Assembly: GCF_003574835.2 (NCBI RefSeq)
Contig: NZ_CP063196.1
Coordinates: 2,914,001-2,978,000 of the forward strand
Direction: 5' to 3'
From: Thermobifida halotolerans
GTDB taxonomy: Bacteria; Actinomycetota; Actinomycetes; Streptosporangiales; Streptosporangiaceae
Length of the DNA stretch: 64,000 bases
In this document: piece after piece, positions 23,417 through 30,588 of the stretch
Position numbering within the stretch: the first letter of the stretch is position 1
Layout of the letters: every line of letters begins with the position of its first letter
Notes under the pieces: generated by a model
The model's database searches: none
The model's input: the letters and a program-made list of their open reading frames with translations, nothing else
What the model was told of the DNA's origin: nothing
Made by a program: the position numbers and the translations under genes

Positions 23417-24006
23417 CGGGCGGTGGCCTCCGACAGCGACTGGGCGAAGCCGAGCAGGTTGGCGACCGCGTCGGCGCCGTCGGCGGCCTGGCTCACCCGC
23501 AGGGTGAGGGGTTCGGCGGTGACCGCGCCGGTGTAGCCGTGGTCGAGTTCGCAGTTCTCGTCCGCGCACGCGGCGGGTTCGAGGTCGATGTGGGCGATGG
23601 AGCCCCAGTTCACGGCGAGGCTGATGCTCAGCACGGCTTCGCTGGGCAGGGTGCCGGGGACGTAGGCGGCGGGGTCGGGGACGATGCGGGTGAGCGCGAC
23701 GGACTGGATGTTGTCCAGCCTGATGGAGTCCGTGGTGGTGGAGGCGTGCGGCCGACTGTCGGAGGCCGCGGGCGGATGCTCGTCGGTGTGGCAGACGATG
23801 AGGCGGGTGCCGGTGAGCAGCAGCACGCTGATGTGTCGGCGGACCTCCATCCCCGGGTCGAAGGTGGCCTCGTGGTGCACCACGAAGGCCTCGGCCGTTT
23901 CGGTGCCGAGAGTGGTGGCCACGGCGTCGATCACGAGCCCGGGGTAGTATCCGCTGCGCTCGATCTCCAGACGCCAGTCGGTGGACACAGCACGCGTTTT
24001 CCTCAT
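23413..24006 (-). CDS. DUF5998-family protein
   Basis: 197 residues of actinobacterial DUF5998, function unknown. It starts MRKTRAVSTDWRLEIERSGYYPGLVIDAV; the middle is strand-rich (RRHISVLLLTGTRLIVCHTDEH) and the distal part includes NWGSIAHIDLEPAACADENCELDHGYTG with two Cys. The ATG at 24006 has AGGA upstream and fits the usual start of the family better than 24042. Its stop overlaps the phosphodiesterase start by four bases. Confidence 0.75.
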   Translation of the reverse strand: MRKTRAVSTDWRLEIERSGYYPGLVIDAVATTLGTETAEAFVVHHEATFDPGMEVRRHISVLLLTGTRLIVCHTDEHPPAASDSRPHASTTTDSIRLDNIQSVALTRIVPDPAAYVPGTLPSEAVLSISLAVNWGSIAHIDLEPAACADENCELDHGYTGAVTAEPLTLRVSQAADGADAVANLLGFAQSLSEATAR

Positions 24007-24108
24007 GCATCCATCCTGCCCTCTCGAACCGACCGCACGCACCTCGAATCGAACCTGTGGACGACACCTCAGTGTGTACCGGTGGCCGGGCCGGGCAGTG
24101 GTAGGGCT

Positions 24109-24345
24109 ATGAAGGCCACGTTCCCGCCGGTCCCGGAACCGCCGGGACCGGAACCGAAGCCGCAGGAGCCCGGCCCCGTCCCGCCCGAGCCGGAGCCTCC
24201 CGCTCCCGGCCCCGTCCCGCCCGAGCCGGAACGTCCGGGCCCCGCTCCGGTCCCGCCGGAGCCGGAGCCTCCCGCTCCCGGACCGGTGCCGCCGGAGCGG
24301 CCGATGCCCGATCCCGAGCCGCCACCGCGGCCCGAGCCGATGTGA
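24109..24345 (+). CDS. Short proline-rich repetitive protein
   Basis: 78 residues, nearly half proline, built from degenerate copies of PEPEPPAPGPVPPE. No domain, signal peptide or membrane segment. AGGG lies three bases before the ATG, closer than ideal. It lies between a divergent gene and a convergent one. It may be a real small disordered protein or a spurious frame in a GC-rich repeat. Confidence 0.4.
   Translation: MKATFPPVPEPPGPEPKPQEPGPVPPEPEPPAPGPVPPEPERPGPAPVPPEPEPPAPGPVPPERPMPDPEPPPRPEPM
24165..24310. repeat. Degenerate tandem repeats encoding proline-rich segments
   Basis: About three imperfect units of some 45-50 bases, each with CCGGAGCC or CCCGAGCCGGA and CTCCCGCTCCCGG blocks, run through the small proline-rich frame. 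Confidence 0.55.
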
Positions 24346-24362
24346 GGCCGGGCGGTTCGGGG

Positions 24363-27086
24363 TCAGAACGGCACGCGCAGTCGCCGCGGTCCGGCGTCGG
24401 GCCGCATCTCGGGTGCCTCACGCAGCCAGACCCTGGCACCCATGACGTGGGCTCCGGTGTAGTTGACGATGACGGGGTCGAGGTCCACGTGGGCGACGTC
24501 GGGAAGCGCGTCGACCATCCGGGAGACCCGGACCAGGACGTCTTCGAGGGCCTCGACGTCGGGCTGTTCGGCCAGGGACGAGGTGCCCGCGGGCAGGCCG
24601 AACAGCAGCGTCGAGGAGCGCACGGCGTGGACCAGGTCGGTGGCGTCGGTGTCGGTGAGAGGCGCCAACCGGTAGGCGCGGTCGTCGAGCAGTTCGGCGG
24701 TGACGTCGGCCAACCCGAAGGCGACCACCGGCCCGAACGAGGGGTTCTCCCCCGCGCGGATCACCGTGGGCACACCGGGGGCGACCATGCGCTGCACCAC
24801 GAGCATCGCGTCGCCGCCGAGCCGTTCGTGCAGCGCGGTGTAGGCGACGCGCACCTCCTCCGCGGAGTGCAGTTCCAGGCGGATGCCGCGGCCCCCGGCA
24901 CGCAGCCGCAGGTCGGGTGAGTTGGCTTTGACGACGACCGGGTAGCCGACCTTCTCGGCCGCGGCCGCCGCCTCCTCCGCGGAGCCGACCGGGATGTACG
25001 GCTCGACGTGGATGCCGTAGCAGCCCAGCAGCTCCCTGGCGGTTTCGGCGGGGATCGCGGCTTCCTCGTTGTGCACGGGTTCACTGGTGAACCAGATGGA
25101 GTGCGCGGCGGTCCCGGACTTCTCGGCTTCGGCGAGGGCCCTGGTGATCAGGGCGCGGGCGCGGGCGCTGTCGATGTCGGACAGTTCGGGGTGGCGTCCG
25201 TGGGGCCGCTTCCGCCACAGCGCGTACCGGGTGGCGTGCGCCAGCGCGCGGACGGCGTCCTCGGGCGCGGGGTAGGACGGCACCGATCCGCGCAGTGTCT
25301 CGCCGTCCGCCCCGACCAGCCGCAACTCCTCGGGGATTCCCTGGTACCCCAGGTAGGCGGTGACGATCGGCTTGGTGGAGCGCGCCGACCGCTCGCGCAT
25401 CACCTCGGCGACGCCGCTGGAGATGGGGGCCAGCGCGGGGATGAACACCACGACCAGCGAGTCGACCGAGTCGTCGGCCAGGGCCGCGTCGAGCGCGTCG
25501 GCGAAGTCCTGGTCGGTGGCGTTGGGGCCGAGGTCCACCGGTTCGTTCGGGCGCAGCGAGGCGCGCACGCAGGCGTCCTTGACCAGCAGTTCCAGGGACG
25601 CGGAGTTGCCGATGATGCCGACCCGGTGTCCCCGGGGCAGGGGCTGGTAGGCGAACAGTTGCGCCACGTCGAACATCTGGGTGATGTCCTCCACCCGCAC
25701 GACCCCGGACTGCTCGAACAGGGAGGTCACCGCGTAGTCGGGCAGGGCCAGCGTGCCCGCGGCGTGCCCGGTCGGCACACCGCGCACGGAGCCTCCGCTG
25801 CGGACCACGACCACCGGCTTGTTGCGGGCCAGGCGGCGGGCCAGCCGGGTGAACTTGCGGGGGTTGCCCAGGGACTCCAGGTACTGCAGGACGACCTCGG
25901 TGGCGGGGTCCTCCTCCCAGTACTGCAGCAGGTCGTTGCCGGAGACGTCGGCGCGGTTGCCCGCGGAGACGAAGGTGGACAGCCCCATGCCGCGCTGGGC
26001 GACGCGTTCGAGGATGGCCCGGCCCAGCGCGCCGGACTGGGAGAAGAAGCCGATGCGTCCGCGCGGGGGCAGGTGCGGGGAGAGGGTGGCGTTGAGGGAG
26101 ACCTTCGGATCGGTGTTGGCCACGCCCAGGCAGTTGGGTCCGACCACGCGCATTCCGGCGGCGCGTGCGGCGAGCACCAACTGCTCCTGGCGCTCCCGCC
26201 CCTCGGGGCCCGCCTCGCCGAATCCGGAGCTGACCACGACGAGGCCGTGCACGCCCTTGCGCGCGCACTGGTCGACCACGTCGACGACCGTGTCGGCGCG
26301 CACCGCGACGACGGCGAGGTCCACCGGGTCGGGGATGTCCAGGACGCTGGGGTAGGCCCTCACCCCGGCCACGGCCTTGGCCTCGGGGTGGACCGGGAAG
26401 ACCGGTCCACGGAAGTCTCCGTTGAGGAGGTTGCGCAGCGCGGTCTGTCCGATGGTGTGGGCGGTGCGGCTGGCGCCGATGACCGCGACCGACCGGGGAA
26501 ACAGCAGTCGGGCGATGGAGCGCGACTCGGCGCGCTGTTCGCGGGCGCGCATCACCCCCAGGGAGACCTCGGTGGGTTCCAGGTCGAGGGTGAGCCGGAT
26601 GACTCCCTCGTCGAAGGTCTGCTGGGCGGTGTAGCCCGCCTCCCGGAAGACGTTGATCATCCGCCGGTTCTCCGGGAGCACGTCGGCGATGAACCGCCGG
26701 ACGCCGCGTTCGCGGGCGGCGGCGGCGATGTGTTCGAGCAGCACCGAGGCGATTCCGCGTCCCTGGTGGGCGTCCTCCACGACGAAGGCGACCTCGGCCT
26801 CGTCCTGCCCGACCTTGTCGTAGCGCACCACCGCGACCATGGCGTCGCTGATGGTGGCGATCAGGGCCACCCGCTCCTCGTAGTCGACCGTGGTGAACCT
26901 GGCCACGTCACGGGAGGAGAGCTTGGGGTAGGGGGCGAAGAACCGGTAGTAGATCGTCTCCGGCGAGAGCCGGGAGTGGAACTCCCTGAGCATGTCGGCG
27001 TCGTCGGGAGTGATCGGCCTGATGTGAGCGGTGCCGCCGTCGGTCAGCACGACGTCCGCTTCCCAGTGCTTGGGGTATGACTGCAC
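24363..27086 (-). CDS. GNAT / NDP-forming acyl-CoA synthetase-like protein lysine acetyltransferase
   Basis: 907 residues. An N-terminal GNAT domain (about 15-170) has the acetyl-CoA loop QGRGIASVLL and NVFREAGY. It is followed by ADP-forming acyl-CoA synthetase-like domains: CoA-binding (SVAVIGASRTAHTIGQ, about 200-320), succinyl-CoA-ligase-like (about 330-680) and ATP-grasp (YPVVVKANSPDLR onward, about 690-907). The layout is like Pat-type protein acetyltransferases, which acetylate acyl-CoA synthetases; here GNAT is N-terminal, the arrangement reported for actinomycete PatA, whereas E. coli PatZ has it C-terminal. GTG 27086 lies seven bases after TACCCT, so the mRNA may be leaderless. Confidence 0.83.
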   Translation of the reverse strand: MQSYPKHWEADVVLTDGGTAHIRPITPDDADMLREFHSRLSPETIYYRFFAPYPKLSSRDVARFTTVDYEERVALIATISDAMVAVVRYDKVGQDEAEVAFVVEDAHQGRGIASVLLEHIAAAARERGVRRFIADVLPENRRMINVFREAGYTAQQTFDEGVIRLTLDLEPTEVSLGVMRAREQRAESRSIARLLFPRSVAVIGASRTAHTIGQTALRNLLNGDFRGPVFPVHPEAKAVAGVRAYPSVLDIPDPVDLAVVAVRADTVVDVVDQCARKGVHGLVVVSSGFGEAGPEGRERQEQLVLAARAAGMRVVGPNCLGVANTDPKVSLNATLSPHLPPRGRIGFFSQSGALGRAILERVAQRGMGLSTFVSAGNRADVSGNDLLQYWEEDPATEVVLQYLESLGNPRKFTRLARRLARNKPVVVVRSGGSVRGVPTGHAAGTLALPDYAVTSLFEQSGVVRVEDITQMFDVAQLFAYQPLPRGHRVGIIGNSASLELLVKDACVRASLRPNEPVDLGPNATDQDFADALDAALADDSVDSLVVVFIPALAPISSGVAEVMRERSARSTKPIVTAYLGYQGIPEELRLVGADGETLRGSVPSYPAPEDAVRALAHATRYALWRKRPHGRHPELSDIDSARARALITRALAEAEKSGTAAHSIWFTSEPVHNEEAAIPAETARELLGCYGIHVEPYIPVGSAEEAAAAAEKVGYPVVVKANSPDLRLRAGGRGIRLELHSAEEVRVAYTALHERLGGDAMLVVQRMVAPGVPTVIRAGENPSFGPVVAFGLADVTAELLDDRAYRLAPLTDTDATDLVHAVRSSTLLFGLPAGTSSLAEQPDVEALEDVLVRVSRMVDALPDVAHVDLDPVIVNYTGAHVMGARVWLREAPEMRPDAGPRRLRVPF

Positions 27087-27235
27087 GATTGCGAGGGTAG
27101 ACGAGTTGCTCCCCGATATGGGGGATTATCGCCGCGAAACGTCGGATGTCCCCGGGCCGGGCGGGGGGTGCGGTGCGGGCGACCGGAGCGGCTGGGCGGG
27201 GTGTCTCTGCCGGTCCTTCGGATTCGTTATCCGCG

Positions 27236-27270
27236 ACGCGCTCTGAACCTGTTAACGTCTCAGAGCGCGT
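27236..27270. promoter_or_regulatory. Inverted repeat upstream of the PfkB kinase gene
   Basis: Perfect 11-base arms ACGCGCTCTGA (27236-27246) and TCAGAGCGCGT (27260-27270) around a 13-base spacer containing GTTAAC. The two flanking genes are divergent, so a terminator is unlikely. It ends 41 bases before the PfkB start codon. Confidence 0.5.
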
Positions 27271-27311
27271 TGAGAACACACGCGCCACCCGGTCGGTAAG
27301 GATAGTGACTC

Positions 27312-28208
27312 ATGACGCGAGTAGTCGTAGTCGGCGACCTCATGACCGATTCCGTCGCGCGGGCCTTCTACCCTCTGGCCCGCGGCAGCGACACCCCCGC
27401 TTCGGTGGCCACCTACGGGGGCGGCTCAGGCGCGAACGTGGCCGCGTGGCTCGCGGTCGAGGGCACCGACACCGCACTGGTCGGCCGCCGCGGCTCCGAC
27501 ATCACCGGGCGCACCCGTGAGATGGAGCTCATGGGGTACGGCATCGACGCCCGAATGGTCATGGATCCGGAGCGTCCGACCGGTACGTGTGTCGTGATGA
27601 TCACGCACCGGGGCGACCGCACGATGCTCAGCGACCCGGGGGCCAACGCCGCGCTGCAGCCGGAGGACCTGCCGCGGGACCTGTTCGGCCCGGACGGGCA
27701 CCTGCACGTGTCCGGTTACACGTTGATCAACGAGGGCTCGCGCCGGGCGGCCCGGGTGGCGCTGCGGCTGGCCCGGGAGAGCGGGATGTCCATTTCGGTG
27801 GACGGCGGTTCGCACGCCCCGCTGGAGCGGGCCGGCGCCGAGGCGTTCCTGGACTGGACCGGCGGGGCCCGGCTGCTGTTCGCCAACCAGGAGCAGGCGG
27901 CCGTGCTGACCGGACGGGACGATCCGGAGGCCGCGGCGAAGGTGCTGACCGCCTGGTATCCCAACATCGTGATCAAGCTGGGCGGCGAGGGTGCGCTGTG
28001 GGCGTCGAAGGCCCGGGAGGGCACGCTGCACGTACCCGCCGAGCCCGTCGAGCCCTCCCCCGGTTCGATCGGCGCGGGCGACGCCTTCATCGCGGGTTTC
28101 CTGCCGCCGTGGCTGGCGGGCAAGCACCCCAAGGAGGCGCTGGTCAACGCCCAGCGGTTGGCCGCCCGCGCCCTGCACCAGCCGGGCGCCCGCCCCGACC
28201 TGGACTGA
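27312..28208 (+). CDS. PfkB-family carbohydrate/nucleoside kinase
   Basis: 298 residues of the ribokinase family. The N-terminal signature region is YGGGSGANVAAWLA (about 35-48), and the catalytic PfkB motif is GSIGAGDAFIAGF (about 252-264) with base Asp. It transfers the ATP phosphate to a sugar, adenosine or similar alcohol; the substrate cannot be told from sequence. TAAGGA lies upstream of the ATG. A striking inverted repeat sits in its promoter region. It is convergent with recQ, 20 bases away. Confidence 0.86.
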   Translation: MTRVVVVGDLMTDSVARAFYPLARGSDTPASVATYGGGSGANVAAWLAVEGTDTALVGRRGSDITGRTREMELMGYGIDARMVMDPERPTGTCVVMITHRGDRTMLSDPGANAALQPEDLPRDLFGPDGHLHVSGYTLINEGSRRAARVALRLARESGMSISVDGGSHAPLERAGAEAFLDWTGGARLLFANQEQAAVLTGRDDPEAAAKVLTAWYPNIVIKLGGEGALWASKAREGTLHVPAEPVEPSPGSIGAGDAFIAGFLPPWLAGKHPKEALVNAQRLAARALHQPGARPDLD

Positions 28209-28228
28209 CCGCCCGCAACCGCCGGGGG

Positions 28229-30364
28229 TCACGTCCGGCTGGCCAGGGTCAGCGGCAGGACGGCGGAGGCGCCCGCCTCGCGGAGGCGGGCCGCGGCCAC
28301 TGTGAGGGTCCATCCGGTGTCGACCTGGTCGTCGACCAGCAGGACCGGGCCGTCGAGCGCGGTCAGCCGCTGCCGCAGGGCGGGGTCGAGGGTGAAGGCG
28401 TGCCACAGCGACGCGAGTCGCTGGGCGCTGTTGTGGCGCCGGGGACCCGCGCCGTCGGGATCGCGGTAGCCGATCGTGCCGACCGGGACCAGTCTGCCCA
28501 CCTCGCACAGGCGACGGGCCAGGGCGGTGATCATGCGGGGGCGGCGCCGTGAGGGCATCGCCACCACTCCGGCGGGGCGCCGCTCCCACGGCCAGGCCGC
28601 CAGAACGGCGACCACGGCCTGGAACACCTCGTCGCCGACGGGTTCGTCGGGGGCGTCCTCGGCGAGGAGGCGGCGCAGCACGGTGCCCCAGCCGATGTCG
28701 GTGAGGCGGGCCAGGGCGCGGCCCTCCGCCGCGCGCTGCTCGGCCGGGATGGCCCCGGAGAGGTCCACGCCCAGCTCGGCCATTCCGGTGGGCCACCGTT
28801 TGCGCGGTTCGACCGCCACACCGGGCCGGTCCAGGTGTGCGGTGGCGGCCCGGCGCTGGGCGGTGTCGACGCGGGCGGACCAGGTGTGTCCGGTGCAGTT
28901 GTCGCAGCGGCCGCACGGTTCGGCCTCGGGGTCGTCGAGCTGGCGGCGGAGGAACTCCATGCGGCAGCCGTCGGTGGCGATGTAGTCGAGCATGGCGCGC
29001 TGCTCGGTCTCCCGTGCGGCGGCGACGGCGGCGTAGCGGGCGGCGTCGTAGGTCCAGGGGCGTCCCGTGGCGGTCCAGCCGCCGCGCTCCCGGCGTACCG
29101 CGCCGTCGACGTCGAGGACCTTGAGCATCTGTTCGAGTCTGCCGCGGCCCAGGTCGACCCTGGCCTCCAGGCGCGGCAGGGAGAGGGGGCCCGCGGCGTC
29201 GGCGAGCACCCGCAGGGTGTGGCGCACGGTCTCCTCCGCGGGAAACGCCAGGCCCGCGAAGTACCTCCAGATCTCGCGGTCCTCCCTGCCGGGCAGCAGG
29301 ACCGCCTCGGCGCGGGGCAGGCCGCGTCCGGCGCGGCCGATCTGCTGGTAGTAGGAGACCGGTGACTGCGGTGCCCCCAGGTGCACCACGAATCCCAGGT
29401 CGGGTTTGTCGAAGCCCATGCCGAGGGCGCTGGTGGCCACCAGGGCCTTGGTGCGGTTGGCCAGCAGGTCGTCCTCGGCGCGTGCGCGTTCCTGCGGGTC
29501 GGTCTGCCCGGTGTAGGCGCGCACGTCGTGTCCGCGTTCGGTGAGGAAGGCGGCGGTCTCGGTGGCCGCGGCGACGGTGAGGGTGTAGACGATCCCCGAT
29601 CCGGGGAGCCGGTCGAGGTTCTGGGCGAGCCAGCCGAGGCGGTCGGCGTTGTCGGGCAGGCGCACCACGCCCAGGTGCAGGCTCTCGCGGTCGAGGCTGC
29701 CGCGCAGCACGAGGGTGGGGTGCTCGTCGCCGGTCTCCAGTTGCTCGGCGACGTCGCGGGTGACCCGCTCGTTGGCGGTGGCGGTGGTGGCCAGCACCGG
29801 GACGCCGGGGGGCAGTTCGTCCAGCAGGGTGCGGATGCGCCGGTAGTCGGGACGGAAGTCGTGCCCCCAGTCGGAGACGCAGTGGGCCTCGTCGACGACC
29901 ACCAGTCCGGCGCCGGCCGCCAGTTCGGGCAGGACGCGGTCGCGGAACTCGGGGTGGTTGAGGCGTTCGGGACTGACGAGGAGCACGTCGACCTCGCCGG
30001 AGGCCACGGCGGCGTAGGTGCGCTCCCACTCCTCGGTGTTGGCGCTGTTGATGGTGTGGGCGCGGATTCCGGCGCGTTCGGCCGCGGCGATCTGGTTGCG
30101 CATCAGGGCCAGCAGCGGGGAGATGATCACGGTGGGCCCGGCTCCCTCGGCGCGGCGCAGCGCGGTGGCCACGAAGTAGACCGCGGACTTGCCCCAGCCG
30201 GTGCGCTGCACCATCAGCACGCGCCGGTGCTGGGCGGCCAGGGCGCGCACGGCGCGCCACTGGTCCTCGCGCAGTCGCGCGTTCGCTCCGGCGAGCGCGC
30301 GCAGGTGGGTCTCGGCGGCCTCGCGCAGGGCGGAGTCGGTGTCGGGGAGTGCTGGTGTGGCCAT
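28229..30364 (-). CDS. recQ: RecQ-type DNA helicase fused to a phosphoribosyltransferase-like domain
   Basis: 711 residues. The superfamily 2 helicase core has Walker A QRTGWGKS (53-60), DEAH with VVVDEAHCVSDWGHDFRP (about 154-171), ATTATANERV, and a second domain with GMGFDKPDL and QQIGRAGR. Zinc-binding CGRCDNC lies near residue 488. Instead of an HRDC domain, the C-terminus (about 590-711) is type I phosphoribosyltransferase-like, with GPVLLVDDQVDTGWT as the PRPP loop. The helicase unwinds DNA 3'-5' in repair; the role of the added domain is unknown. AGGAGG lies close to the ATG; a 50-residue longer frame looks non-coding. Confidence 0.85.
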   Translation of the reverse strand: MATPALPDTDSALREAAETHLRALAGANARLREDQWRAVRALAAQHRRVLMVQRTGWGKSAVYFVATALRRAEGAGPTVIISPLLALMRNQIAAAERAGIRAHTINSANTEEWERTYAAVASGEVDVLLVSPERLNHPEFRDRVLPELAAGAGLVVVDEAHCVSDWGHDFRPDYRRIRTLLDELPPGVPVLATTATANERVTRDVAEQLETGDEHPTLVLRGSLDRESLHLGVVRLPDNADRLGWLAQNLDRLPGSGIVYTLTVAAATETAAFLTERGHDVRAYTGQTDPQERARAEDDLLANRTKALVATSALGMGFDKPDLGFVVHLGAPQSPVSYYQQIGRAGRGLPRAEAVLLPGREDREIWRYFAGLAFPAEETVRHTLRVLADAAGPLSLPRLEARVDLGRGRLEQMLKVLDVDGAVRRERGGWTATGRPWTYDAARYAAVAAARETEQRAMLDYIATDGCRMEFLRRQLDDPEAEPCGRCDNCTGHTWSARVDTAQRRAATAHLDRPGVAVEPRKRWPTGMAELGVDLSGAIPAEQRAAEGRALARLTDIGWGTVLRRLLAEDAPDEPVGDEVFQAVVAVLAAWPWERRPAGVVAMPSRRRPRMITALARRLCEVGRLVPVGTIGYRDPDGAGPRRHNSAQRLASLWHAFTLDPALRQRLTALDGPVLLVDDQVDTGWTLTVAAARLREAGASAVLPLTLASRT

Positions 30365-30484
30365 GTCCTCCTGCCTACCAGACCGCGGGCGGTGGGTCTT
30401 CGGACGCGGCGGACGGCTGTGGAGAAGCGCTGGGGTCCGATGAGTATCCGGATAACAGAAACGTAACATCGCCGTAGCCGAACG

Positions 30485-30514
30485 TTGACAGAAAGTAATG
30501 AATCCCTGTCTCAT
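30485..30514 (+). promoter_or_regulatory. Promoter of the GH81 glucanase gene
   Basis: A consensus -35 TTGACA (30485-30490) followed after 18 bases by TCTCAT (30509-30514). The CelR-type operator begins five bases downstream. Confidence 0.55.
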
Positions 30515-30518
30515 GTTT

Positions 30519-30532
30519 TGGGATCGCTCCCA
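30519..30532. promoter_or_regulatory. CelR-type operator
   Basis: TGGGATCGCTCCCA matches the published 14-bp Thermobifida CelR site TGGGAGCGCTCCCA at 13 of 14 positions. Its place just after the -10 is that of a repressor site. CelR is a LacI-family repressor of cellulase genes, relieved by cellobiose. CelR itself is not encoded in this window. Confidence 0.75.
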
Positions 30533-30588
30533 TCAGGTGTCGCCCACAGTCCTTTTTCCGCCCTCTCCCCGGACAAGAAGGCTGTCCC

